A DNA stretch of 5,035 bases from a bacterium. Its GTDB lineage: Bacteria; Spirochaetota; UBA4802; UBA5550. The DNA lies in the NCBI GenBank assembly GCA_024224995.1, contig JAAENB010000933.1, positions 1-5,035 of the forward strand. The letters run 5' to 3'. The first letter of the stretch is position 1, and every line of letters begins with the position of its first letter. Shown here in pieces: positions 1 through 5,035 of the stretch. The notes under the pieces are model-generated. The model was not told where the DNA came from. It worked only from the letters and a program-made list of their open reading frames with translations, and made no database searches. The position numbers were made by a program, and so were the translations under genes.

Positions 1-2681
1 AACATCATAAGATTAATCGCGGCAATCATTTTCTCGTCTTTCATTTCAGGCAGGTTGATCAAATCCGCCGGTTTTTTCTTACCCAGCGCAAGTTTTGTCT
101 TTGCTAACTCCAGGAGCATTCCTCCTATACCGGGATTAGACGGTATGGGAACTCCTAACTGGTTTATCGCGTCCAGACCTACTTTTAACGCCATATCCCT
201 GTTTTTCTGAGTTGCATGGAACCTGACTTTTATTGAATAGACTTTAGATTTATCCAGTATTGTTTTTGCATTATGCAATATCATGTTGAATATTTTTTCC
301 GCTTCTTCAAAATTCGTAGCCAGGTACTCCGCTTCAGACAACTCCAGGTAGAGTAAAAAGGTGGTATCATAATCCGTTTTCCACGGATTTGGAGGCAGCA
401 GCTCTACTCCGTTTCTCAAGAAATTCACGGACGAGTCATAAGCGGCAGACATTTTGGAAATCATCCCGGCTTTTATGTCGATATCAATTAATTGTTTTTT
501 TTCTTCTTCATTGAGTAATTTTTTCGCTTTGTTTAACTGGTCGGCAATATTGAAAACAGCTGCGTCTGTATTCAAATTTTCCGGATCTTTCAATAGTGTT
601 TCTCCAATTTTATAATGGAGCTGTACCTGGTCCTCTGCGCTGATCAATGAATATGCCGCTTCCTGAACTCTATCATGAGCAAATTTCATTATATCTGCTA
701 TTTTAATAATCATGCCTTCGTTGATTGCCGACTGCAAAATTTCTTCGATATCTGCTTTTGACTTTTCATGGCAGTTTGCCAGTAACTCATGAGAAAACGT
801 TACCCCAATACAGCAGGCAGTTTTCATCACCCTCCAGGTTTCACTTTCAAGTCTTTCAATCTTCCCCGCCACCAGTTCCACAACATTGTCGGTAATATCG
901 GCCTGCTGTATCCTGGCAATATCCCAGGTCCAGCGCGTCTTTTCCTGGGAATGGACAAATATAACCAGGTTATCATCAACAAGGGTTTTTAAAAATTGTT
1001 TTATAAAAAACGGGTTACCGCCTGTTTTTGAAGCAACCAGTTCGGTCAATTCCGTGGTTTCCGCGGAATCGCAATACAAGGAATCTGCTATCATCCGGTT
1101 TATATAATTTTCTCGAATTGGTCCAAGTTCTACCAGGTTCCATCTCAGCTCTTCTTTTTTTATAGCATCAAGAGTCAGCATAAACGGGTGGCCGCTATCC
1201 ACTTCATTATCACGGTACGCGCCGATAAATAAAAAATATTTCAATTCGTTATCGGTTAACAATATCTGCAAGAGCTGCAGACTCGGGTTGTCGGCCCATT
1301 GCAGGTCATCAAGAAAGAGAACAAGGGGATGCTCCTGCTTCGCGAAGACCTTAATAAAACTCTGAAAAACCATATTAAACCTGTTTTGAGCTTCTTCCGG
1401 GGGCAGCTGTTCAACGTCCGGCTGCTTACCAATAATGGCCTCTACTTCATCGATAACATCTGTTATAACCTTCCCCATATTTCCAACAGCTTCCAGAATA
1501 TCGTCCTTCCAGGCTTCCATCTTTACTTTTCTTTCAGTTAGCAGCTGTTTGAATAATTCTTTAAAACTCTGAATAATACCCGAATACGGTATATTTTTTT
1601 GATATTTGTCGAATTTTCCCGGTAAAAAATATCCTCGCTTCTCAACAATTGGCTTATGGACTTCATGAATAAGCGCCGACTTTCCAATACCGGGAAGACC
1701 GGCAAAAAGGATTATATCCTTTTTGCCGTTAGCGATATTGTTAAACGTCGAAATAAGATATTCTATTTCTTCCTTTCTGCCGTATAATTTTTCCGGGATC
1801 TGGAACTTATCCGAAATATCATTTTTTCCAATTTCAAAAGATCCAATAATTCCATTATTTTTGAACTCTTTATAACACTGATCCAGGTCGTCCTGCAAAC
1901 CATAAGCGGTCTGGTACCTGTTTTCCGCGTTTTTTTGCATTAACGTCATAATGATGTCTGAAAGAACTTCCCAGATTTCATTATCCAGTTCATGGGGCGA
2001 GACCGCTTTCCGGGCAATATGTGAATGAACAAGCTCCATGGGATCATCCGATTCAAAGGGCAGTTTGCCCGTAAGCATTGAATAAAAAGTGACTCCCAGG
2101 GAATAAAAATCACTCCGGTAATCTATGGATCTGTTCATTCTTCCGGTCTGTTCCGGAGAGATATACGGCAGGGTTCCTTCTAACCTGTCGGGGTTTACGA
2201 TTGCCAGGTTTTCTCTCGACAACCTTGTTGCAATATTAAAATCAATAATCTTTACCTGGTTTGTCTCAGGGTTCAATAAAATATTTGCCAGGTTTATATC
2301 CTTGTGTATAATATCTTTATTATGGATCTCCCCTAAAATTCCTGCGAGATCAATTGCTATTTGTAAGAATTCTTCAGTATCAAATCCTTTCCCATTAAGT
2401 AATTCTTTTATGGATTTTCCTCCGAAATCCTCCATAATAATTACCGGTCTGTTGTTATATTTTTCCAGGGCAAATGCCTGAATAATTCCGGGATTTCTTA
2501 AAATATTTAATATCTTATATTCATTATTTAAACTGGCGACTTCATCCTGTGATGGATACTCATTTTTTAATGTTTTAAAAATGACCTGTTTATTGTCTTT
2601 TTCTGAAATACCGCGATAAATTTCTGTTCTCCGGCTTTCATAAATTTTTTCAGTAACCTGGTATCCGGCAATTTCAATCAT
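1..2681 (-). CDS. Ser/Thr kinase-AAA ATPase-TPR giant signalling protein, N-terminal 893 residues (partial, runs off left edge)
   Basis: The reading frame stays open from ATG at 2681 to the window edge, giving 893 codons. AGGGG (2690-2694) lies 8 nt upstream of the ATG. Residues 1-270 are a protein kinase domain: K36 (VIFK), E54 (helix C), HKDINLANIL with D128 and N133, D147 in DFN, SPEQTGRMNR (175-184) and the SDFYSLG segment. The glycine loop (about 11-24) is degenerate, as is usual in this family. Residues 299-600 are an AAA/STAND-type ATPase: the GR box (301-302), Walker A GLPGIGKS (328-335), a KPIVEKRGYF segment, Walker B LFLDDLQWAD with D458 and D459, and KTGGNPFF (GGN 554-556). From about 610 the protein is helical, with HDRVQEAAYS (D670) and then TPR-like repeats to the edge. 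Known relatives are about 1,700-2,000 residues long and continue into GAF plus histidine-kinase or cyclase output domains. That C-terminal end is inferred here. The protein is probably cytoplasmic, as no signal peptide or membrane segment is visible. Confidence 0.95.
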   Translation of the reverse strand, partial: MIEIAGYQVTEKIYESRRTEIYRGISEKDNKQVIFKTLKNEYPSQDEVASLNNEYKILNILRNPGIIQAFALEKYNNRPVIIMEDFGGKSIKELLNGKGFDTEEFLQIAIDLAGILGEIHNKDIIHKDINLANILLNPETNQVKIIDFNIATRLSRENLAIVNPDRLEGTLPYISPEQTGRMNRSIDYRSDFYSLGVTFYSMLTGKLPFESDDPMELVHSHIARKAVSPHELDNEIWEVLSDIIMTLMQKNAENRYQTAYGLQDDLDQCYKEFKNNGIIGSFEIGKNDISDKFQIPEKLYGRKEEIEYLISTFNNIANGKKDIILFAGLPGIGKSALIHEVHKPIVEKRGYFLPGKFDKYQKNIPYSGIIQSFKELFKQLLTERKVKMEAWKDDILEAVGNMGKVITDVIDEVEAIIGKQPDVEQLPPEEAQNRFNMVFQSFIKVFAKQEHPLVLFLDDLQWADNPSLQLLQILLTDNELKYFLFIGAYRDNEVDSGHPFMLTLDAIKKEELRWNLVELGPIRENYINRMIADSLYCDSAETTELTELVASKTGGNPFFIKQFLKTLVDDNLVIFVHSQEKTRWTWDIARIQQADITDNVVELVAGKIERLESETWRVMKTACCIGVTFSHELLANCHEKSKADIEEILQSAINEGMIIKIADIMKFAHDRVQEAAYSLISAEDQVQLHYKIGETLLKDPENLNTDAAVFNIADQLNKAKKLLNEEEKKQLIDIDIKAGMISKMSAAYDSSVNFLRNGVELLPPNPWKTDYDTTFLLYLELSEAEYLATNFEEAEKIFNMILHNAKTILDKSKVYSIKVRFHATQKNRDMALKVGLDAINQLGVPIPSNPGIGGMLLELAKTKLALGKKKPADLINLPEMKDEKMIAAINLMM

Positions 2682-2716
2682 CTTTTGATCCCCTGTGAGA
2701 TTGCATATATTCGACT

Positions 2717-2746
2717 ATTTTAGCATGAAAATATATCATTTTACAA
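2717..2746 (-). promoter_or_regulatory. Candidate sigma-70-type promoter of the kinase-ATPase gene
   Basis: On the minus strand TTGTAA (2741-2746) and TAAAAT (2717-2722) are separated by 18 nt. TG-C precedes the -10, giving an extended -10. The -10 matches consensus at five of six positions and the -35 at four of six. The predicted start would give a leader of about 30 nt carrying the AGGGG ribosome site. It lies just after the methyltransferase terminator, consistent with independent transcription of the kinase gene. The spacer is AT-rich, so chance matches are possible. Confidence 0.5.
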
Positions 2747-2754
2747 GATGATTT

Positions 2755-2785
2755 TTTAAAAAACAATAAAAATTGCTTATTGTTT
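2755..2785 (-). terminator. Candidate AT-rich intrinsic terminator of the methyltransferase gene
   Basis: Minus-strand AAACAATAA (2785-2777) pairs perfectly over 9 bp with TTATTGTTT (2769-2761) around a 7-nt loop, and more T residues follow at 2760-2758. The left arm contains the last two sense codons and the TAA stop of the methyltransferase. The stem has a single G-C pair, so it is weaker than a classic terminator, but its position between a stop codon and a promoter supports the call. Confidence 0.45.
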
Positions 2786-3418
2786 ATATAAAACAAAATA
2801 GATGAGGCCATTATTTAAATCCGGGAAGGTTGTTGTGTCTCTTATTGTGGATTTCAGGGTAAAATCCGGGGAAAAAAGGTCTATAATATCATCCTGGTTA
2901 AAAAACCATTCGTTGAGAAAGGAATATACGGAAAAACGGGGTTTGGTAATATCAGGGTCTTTTTCTTTTTTATACCATGAGCATATAATATAAATCGTTC
3001 CCTTTTTGGAAAGTTTTAAAACATTATTAATATATTGCTGCCTCAATTCCGGTTCAATACTATGAAAGCAGCCGCAGTCAACAATGAGATGGAACTTCTT
3101 TTGCGGAGAATCCAGTTCCCCGGTAATATTCCGGCGCATAAATATTTTATCACTGCCATATGTCTTTTTGCAATACTCAATCGCAACTTCAGCAAAATCT
3201 ATACCCACATAATTAACAACCGGTATGCCGATATTATCATAGATCATGGAATTCCTTCCATTGCCGCAGCCTATGTCAATAACATCTATTTCCTGCCCGG
3301 GATAATCACGCAACAGCTCTTTTACCAGTTTCTCAATATTCATATCCGTCCCCGGTTTACTCCACGCCGGGTTGATATCTTTTGCGTAAATATAATCCCA
3401 TAAAAAACCGGAATCCAT
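2777..3418 (-). CDS. Class I SAM-dependent methyltransferase, 213 aa
   Basis: This is a Rossmann-fold methyltransferase that would transfer a methyl group from S-adenosylmethionine to an unidentified substrate. Motif I is VIDIGCGNGRN (46-56). The acidic end of strand 2 is YVGID with D74, which would bind the SAM ribose. N97 lies in a post-II segment (RRNITG). Motif IV is LIVDCGCFHSI (111-121), resembling the D-x-G-C-F-H pattern of thiopurine-methyltransferase/TehB-like proteins. The final strands end in YFVLYKQ. Its 213 residues are a normal length for a single-domain enzyme, and no signal or membrane segment is seen. I chose ATG 3418 because GAGAGG lies 6 nt upstream and homology-like sequence begins there. 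The frame stays open to an ATG at 3559, but that extension only translates the heptamer repeats and spacer. The neighbours do not reveal the substrate. Small-molecule methylation or detoxification is possible; protein or RNA methylation cannot be excluded. Confidence 0.85.
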   Translation of the reverse strand: MDSGFLWDYIYAKDINPAWSKPGTDMNIEKLVKELLRDYPGQEIDVIDIGCGNGRNSMIYDNIGIPVVNYVGIDFAEVAIEYCKKTYGSDKIFMRRNITGELDSPQKKFHLIVDCGCFHSIEPELRQQYINNVLKLSKKGTIYIICSWYKKEKDPDITKPRFSVYSFLNEWFFNQDDIIDLFSPDFTLKSTIRDTTTFPDLNNGLIYFVLYKQ

Positions 3419-3424
3419 AGTATA

Positions 3425-3430
3425 CCTCTC
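3425..3430 (-). promoter_or_regulatory. Ribosome binding site that fixes the methyltransferase start
   Basis: GAGAGG on the minus strand sits 6 nt before the ATG at 3418. It is extended upstream by more purines (AGAGAGAGG), a strong Shine-Dalgarno. It favours this start over the in-frame ATG at 3559, whose extra 47 codons would be read from repeat DNA. Confidence 0.75.
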
Positions 3431-3442
3431 TCTCTTAAGAAA

Positions 3443-3491
3443 GTTCCAGGTTCGAGGTTCGAAGTTTGAGGTTTGAGGTTTGAGGTTTTTT
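3443..3491 (+). repeat. Tandem heptamer array (GTTTGAG-type), six units plus a partial one
   Basis: Successive 7-nt units are GTTCCAG, GTTCGAG, GTTCGAA, then GTTTGAG three times exactly (3464-3484), and a degenerate GTTTTTT. On the minus strand these read CTCAAAC/CTCGAAC. Units become more variable toward the methyltransferase start, 25 nt away. The array lies in the spacer between two minus-strand genes. From memory, similar heptamer arrays recur between genes in several environmental bacteria and cause spurious ORFs containing 'TSNLKPQTSNLE'-like peptides. I could not verify that here. Confidence 0.85.
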
Positions 3492-3513
3492 GCCAGGAAA
3501 CAATTGCCTGGTA
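3491..3513. repeat. Small inverted repeat next to the heptamer array
   Basis: TGCCAGG (3491-3497) pairs with CCTGGTA (3507-3513) over 7 bp, including one G-T wobble, around a 9-nt loop. On the minus strand it is followed by a run of A, and on the plus strand there is no T-run, so it is not an intrinsic terminator on either strand. Each arm contains a CCWGG site. Function unknown. Confidence 0.35.
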
Positions 3514-3534
3514 TGAGTCTGAACCTGTTTGGAC

Positions 3535-3553
3535 TTTCTTCCGTATTTTTCCC
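3535..3553 (-). repeat. 19-nt dispersed repeat, left copy
   Basis: The minus strand reads GGGAAAAATACGGAAGAAA. The same 19 bases occur exactly on the plus strand at 4848-4866. The two copies therefore form an inverted pair around the U32-like gene. The match stops at both ends of the 19 bases, and a GC-rich segment adjoins the GGG side of each copy. Confidence 0.8.
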
Positions 3554-3560
3554 GGCCATC

Positions 3561-3590
3561 CGGTGTCTGAGCGGAGCCGAAGACCCGGGT
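3561..3590. repeat. 'GAGCGGAGCCGAAG' intergenic motif, possible dispersed repeat
   Basis: GTCT (3565-3568) and AGAC (3581-3584) bracket a GAGCGGAGCCGA core, followed by the palindrome ACCCGGGT. The core resembles a TGAGCGGAGTCGAAG-like motif I recall as a recurrent intergenic sequence in diverse bacteria. Only one copy is visible in this window, so the repeat status rests on recollection. It lies just downstream of the stop codon of the U32-like gene. Confidence 0.3.
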
Positions 3591-3598
3591 TTCCTGTC

Positions 3599-4699
3599 TT
3601 AACACACTAAAAGTCTTGATATGGTACGCTGTTCTTCTTCTGTTAATTGAGTAAAAACCCGGTCGCAGAGATTGCATTTCCAGCAGTTAAAATTACAGTC
3701 TTCAATCTTTTCACGCCAGTTAGCAACCAGGTCGCCCAACTCTCTTTTCTCTTCAATATTATTCAGTAATGCTTCAAAATCGGGAAAAAACCCTTTTCCC
3801 GATGAATAATTTTTAATCGCTGCCATTGATTGATTGAAACTCTTCCCAACCAGGCGGCCAAACATTTTAAATACATCCACCACCTCAGCGACTTTTTCAA
3901 AATCTTCTTTATACGGAGGGGCAAAAGCCAATTTCAAAGCATTTCCGGGGTTTTCCGTATTACGTCTCTCCAGCAGGTCATACAGGCATATCGTAAAATG
4001 TGACGGGAATCCCAGTATCCCTTTTTTATGACCTGCCGCCAATGATGAATGCTCTTCCCTGAACGGGCAATATCCCCGGCAGGGCGTTTCATTGGCAAGA
4101 ACAGAAAGATAGATATATTTACCGGTTTTCCGGTGAAAAGCCTGGCGCGCTTCATGAATCTCCCATAATACTGCCTGGTTCCGTAATAATACCCTGTCCA
4201 GGTTTATATAATCAAACCCGGCTTCGGCCGAGTTCCAGAATTCTCTTGCCGTGCGAAGCTTCCATAAAACAGTATTTTTGATACTGATACCGGGAAATTT
4301 ATTCTTGAGATTCCCGGCAAAGGACCATGAGGAAAAAGGAATGGTAATGCTGCGAATTCCCATTTCATAAACCGGGGTAAAATTTTCTATAAAGCTCTCC
4401 AGGTTGGGATTTTCAGGTGAAACAAATATATTATTAAATGTCGCGGAAAGGGTTACCCCCGATTCTTCCTGGAGCGAGAGAATCTTTTCCAGGTCATTAT
4501 AAATATTAAACCCCGTGGCATTGCCCTGCTGAATACCGCCAACCGCGTCTTCCGCGAAAGGCGCGAGCGGAAGAGTAAAGTAGATATCATAGACTAAATG
4601 AGCGTATTCTTTTAAGAATCCCTTAAATTCTTCAAACTGCTCTTCGTTAATACCGGCGTATAAGGGCATTGAAAACATTTTTTTATGTAAAGTATTCAT
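3599..4699 (-). CDS. U32-peptidase-like TIM-barrel iron-sulfur protein, 366 aa
   Basis: The protein looks like a divergent member of the U32/PrtC-UbiU-like TIM-barrel group. A barrel strand opens it (FSMPLYAG, 9-16). Residues 137-183 read as a barrel repeat, with AEAGFDYINLDR (158-169) and LWEIHEAR (178-185). NETPCRGYCPFREEH (203-217) matches the C-x3-C-P-F-R-x2-H pattern I associate with such proteins. C238 and VDVFKMFGR (274-282) follow in the expected order. The C-terminus has C335-x3-C339-x2-C342-x2-C345, and the last residue is C366. C207, C211 and C238 plus the terminal group could bind one or two Fe-S clusters. No signal peptide is seen. C335-x3-C339-x2-C342 has radical-SAM spacing, but its C-terminal position argues against a radical SAM domain. 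ATG 4699 gives the longest product; its ribosome site is weak, and ATGs at 4678 and 4669 are possible. No clear terminator follows. Substrate unknown. The gene is certain; the family is moderately supported. Confidence 0.85.
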   Translation of the reverse strand: MNTLHKKMFSMPLYAGINEEQFEEFKGFLKEYAHLVYDIYFTLPLAPFAEDAVGGIQQGNATGFNIYNDLEKILSLQEESGVTLSATFNNIFVSPENPNLESFIENFTPVYEMGIRSITIPFSSWSFAGNLKNKFPGISIKNTVLWKLRTAREFWNSAEAGFDYINLDRVLLRNQAVLWEIHEARQAFHRKTGKYIYLSVLANETPCRGYCPFREEHSSLAAGHKKGILGFPSHFTICLYDLLERRNTENPGNALKLAFAPPYKEDFEKVAEVVDVFKMFGRLVGKSFNQSMAAIKNYSSGKGFFPDFEALLNNIEEKRELGDLVANWREKIEDCNFNCWKCNLCDRVFTQLTEEEQRTISRLLVC

Positions 4700-4706
4700 A
4701 AACGAA

Positions 4707-4735
4707 ACTCTATGCCATATATTTTATCCTGTCAA
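4707..4735 (-). promoter_or_regulatory. Candidate promoter of the U32-like gene, possibly leaderless
   Basis: On the minus strand a consensus TTGACA (4730-4735) is followed after exactly 17 nt by TAGAGT (4707-4712), which matches TATAAT at four of six positions. A start about 7 nt beyond the -10 would fall at or next to the ATG at 4699, leaving almost no leader. That agrees with the lack of a good Shine-Dalgarno there. The weak -10 keeps this tentative. Confidence 0.4.
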
Positions 4736-4790
4736 GAAGAAACAGGCTTCTTTGAGATACTGGTGATTTATTTAGTTGCTGCGCTCTCTG

Positions 4791-4850
4791 CGAGGGTGCA
4801 GCCTGTTGTGACAGTGACACCCTCGCGGGGTGCGACCCCGTCGAACGGGG
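4791..4850. repeat. Cluster of GC-rich palindromes with alternative pairings
   Basis: CGAGGGTG (4791-4798) pairs perfectly with CACCCTCG (4818-4825) around a 19-nt loop. Immediately after, CGGGGT (4826-4831) pairs with ACCCCG (4835-4840) around GCG. The same CCCCG (4836-4840) can instead pair with CGGGG (4846-4850) around TCGAA. The cluster abuts the 19-nt repeat. It could be part of a dispersed palindromic element or a structured RNA leader. No T-run follows, so it is not a terminator. Confidence 0.6.
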
Positions 4851-4866
4851 AAAAATACGGAAGAAA
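4848..4866 (+). repeat. 19-nt dispersed repeat, right copy
   Basis: The plus strand reads GGGAAAAATACGGAAGAAA, identical to the minus-strand copy at 3535-3553. Its first three bases overlap the right arm of the adjoining CCCCG/CGGGG hairpin. Confidence 0.8.
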
Positions 4867-4926
4867 CTGTTTATATAAATGGATCGGTTTCTGCCAGGGG
4901 ATTTAGCACGGGGCTTTGCTCTGTCT

Positions 4927-4974
4927 CCCGGGGTTAAAAACCCCGGGCTACATGACTACACCCCTCCGGGGTGT
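4927..4974. repeat. REP-like pair of GC-rich hairpins
   Basis: CCCGGGGTT (4927-4935) pairs perfectly with AACCCCGGG (4939-4947) around AAA. After a 10-nt linker, ACACCCC (4958-4964) pairs with GGGGTGT (4968-4974) around TCC. Two strong hairpins joined by a short linker resemble the intergenic palindromic repeats associated with REP-type (TnpA-REP) transposases. The family assignment is from memory and no transposase is present in the window. The second hairpin is followed by TTCT on the plus strand, so it might also weakly terminate rightward transcription. Confidence 0.6.
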
Positions 4975-5035
4975 TTCTGGTATGGGACCGAACCGCCCGC
5001 AGGGCATTGATTGATCATTGGTTGAAGCTGACCCA

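Larger units (their letters stand above)
4700..5035. other. Intergenic region without a convincing gene
   Basis: These 336 bases contain no ORF with protein-like features. From left to right they hold the candidate promoter for the U32-like gene, a palindrome cluster (4791-4850), the right copy of the 19-nt repeat (4848-4866), an unremarkable stretch (4867-4926), and a REP-like palindrome pair (4927-4974). A small GCCC-GCA-GGGC hairpin (4995-5005) follows, and I recognise nothing in the last 30 bases. From about 4780 the DNA is clearly richer in GC than the flanking genes. Confidence 0.7.

Noticed and set aside
2125..2481. 118-residue plus-strand ORF with hydrophobic stretches
   Set aside because: It is antisense to the kinase catalytic core, whose motifs are all intact on the minus strand.
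3335..3491. CRISPR array
   Set aside because: The 7-nt units are directly contiguous, with no spacers and no repeats of 23-40 nt.
3419..3559. N-terminal extension of the methyltransferase from an in-frame ATG at 3559
   Set aside because: The extra residues translate the heptamer array and spacer, while a strong ribosome site and the family-like sequence both point to ATG 3418.
3435..3677. 80-residue minus-strand ORF overlapping the end of the U32-like gene
   Set aside because: It reads the wrong frame of the gene and then repeat DNA, giving low-complexity 'TSNLKLRTSNLE'-type peptide with no supporting start signal.
3781..3801. Perfect 8-bp hairpin CGGGAAAA-AACCC-TTTTCCCG
   Set aside because: It lies inside the U32-like gene and is explained by its Ser-Gly-Lys-Gly-Phe-Phe-Pro-Asp codons. 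It is not at a gene end, so a terminator is unlikely.
4712..4906. 64-residue plus-strand ORF in the intergenic region
   Set aside because: It crosses the candidate promoter, the palindrome cluster and the 19-nt repeat, shows no domain-like sequence and has no clear ribosome site.

Overview
The window looks like bacterial chromosome of moderate GC (near 40% by eye), with all three recognisable genes on the minus strand. The gene types, a multidomain Ser/Thr kinase-ATPase, a small SAM methyltransferase and a U32-like iron-sulfur TIM-barrel protein, fit an environmental Gram-negative bacterium of the Desulfobacterota, Planctomycetota or Nitrospirota kind. Nothing in the window fixes the phylum, so this is only an impression.

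Layout in minus-strand reading order (right to left). Positions 4700-5035 are non-coding and rich in GC palindromes, with a candidate promoter at the gene-proximal end. Positions 4699-3599 encode a 366-residue U32-like TIM-barrel protein with two cysteine groups. Positions 3598-3419 are a repeat-bearing spacer with a 19-nt repeat copy, a 'GAGCGGAGCCGAAG' motif, a small hairpin and six tandem heptamers. Positions 3418-2777 encode a 213-residue class I SAM methyltransferase. Positions 2776-2682 hold a probable terminator and a promoter. Positions 2681-1 encode the first 893 residues of a giant kinase / AAA ATPase / helical-repeat signalling protein that runs off the left edge.

The genes probably do not form one operon. 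The kinase gene appears to have its own promoter behind a terminator, and 180 bp of repeats separate the methyltransferase from the U32-like gene. No shared pathway can be shown. The kinase belongs to a known family in which an N-terminal kinase and ATPase normally precede GAF and histidine-kinase or cyclase output domains; those would lie outside this window.

The most unusual content is non-coding. A perfect 19-bp inverted repeat (3535-3553 and 4848-4866) frames the U32-like gene, with GC-rich palindromes beside it. There is also a REP-like palindrome pair at 4927-4974 and a heptamer array at 3443-3484. I did not find convincing evidence of a new multi-gene system.
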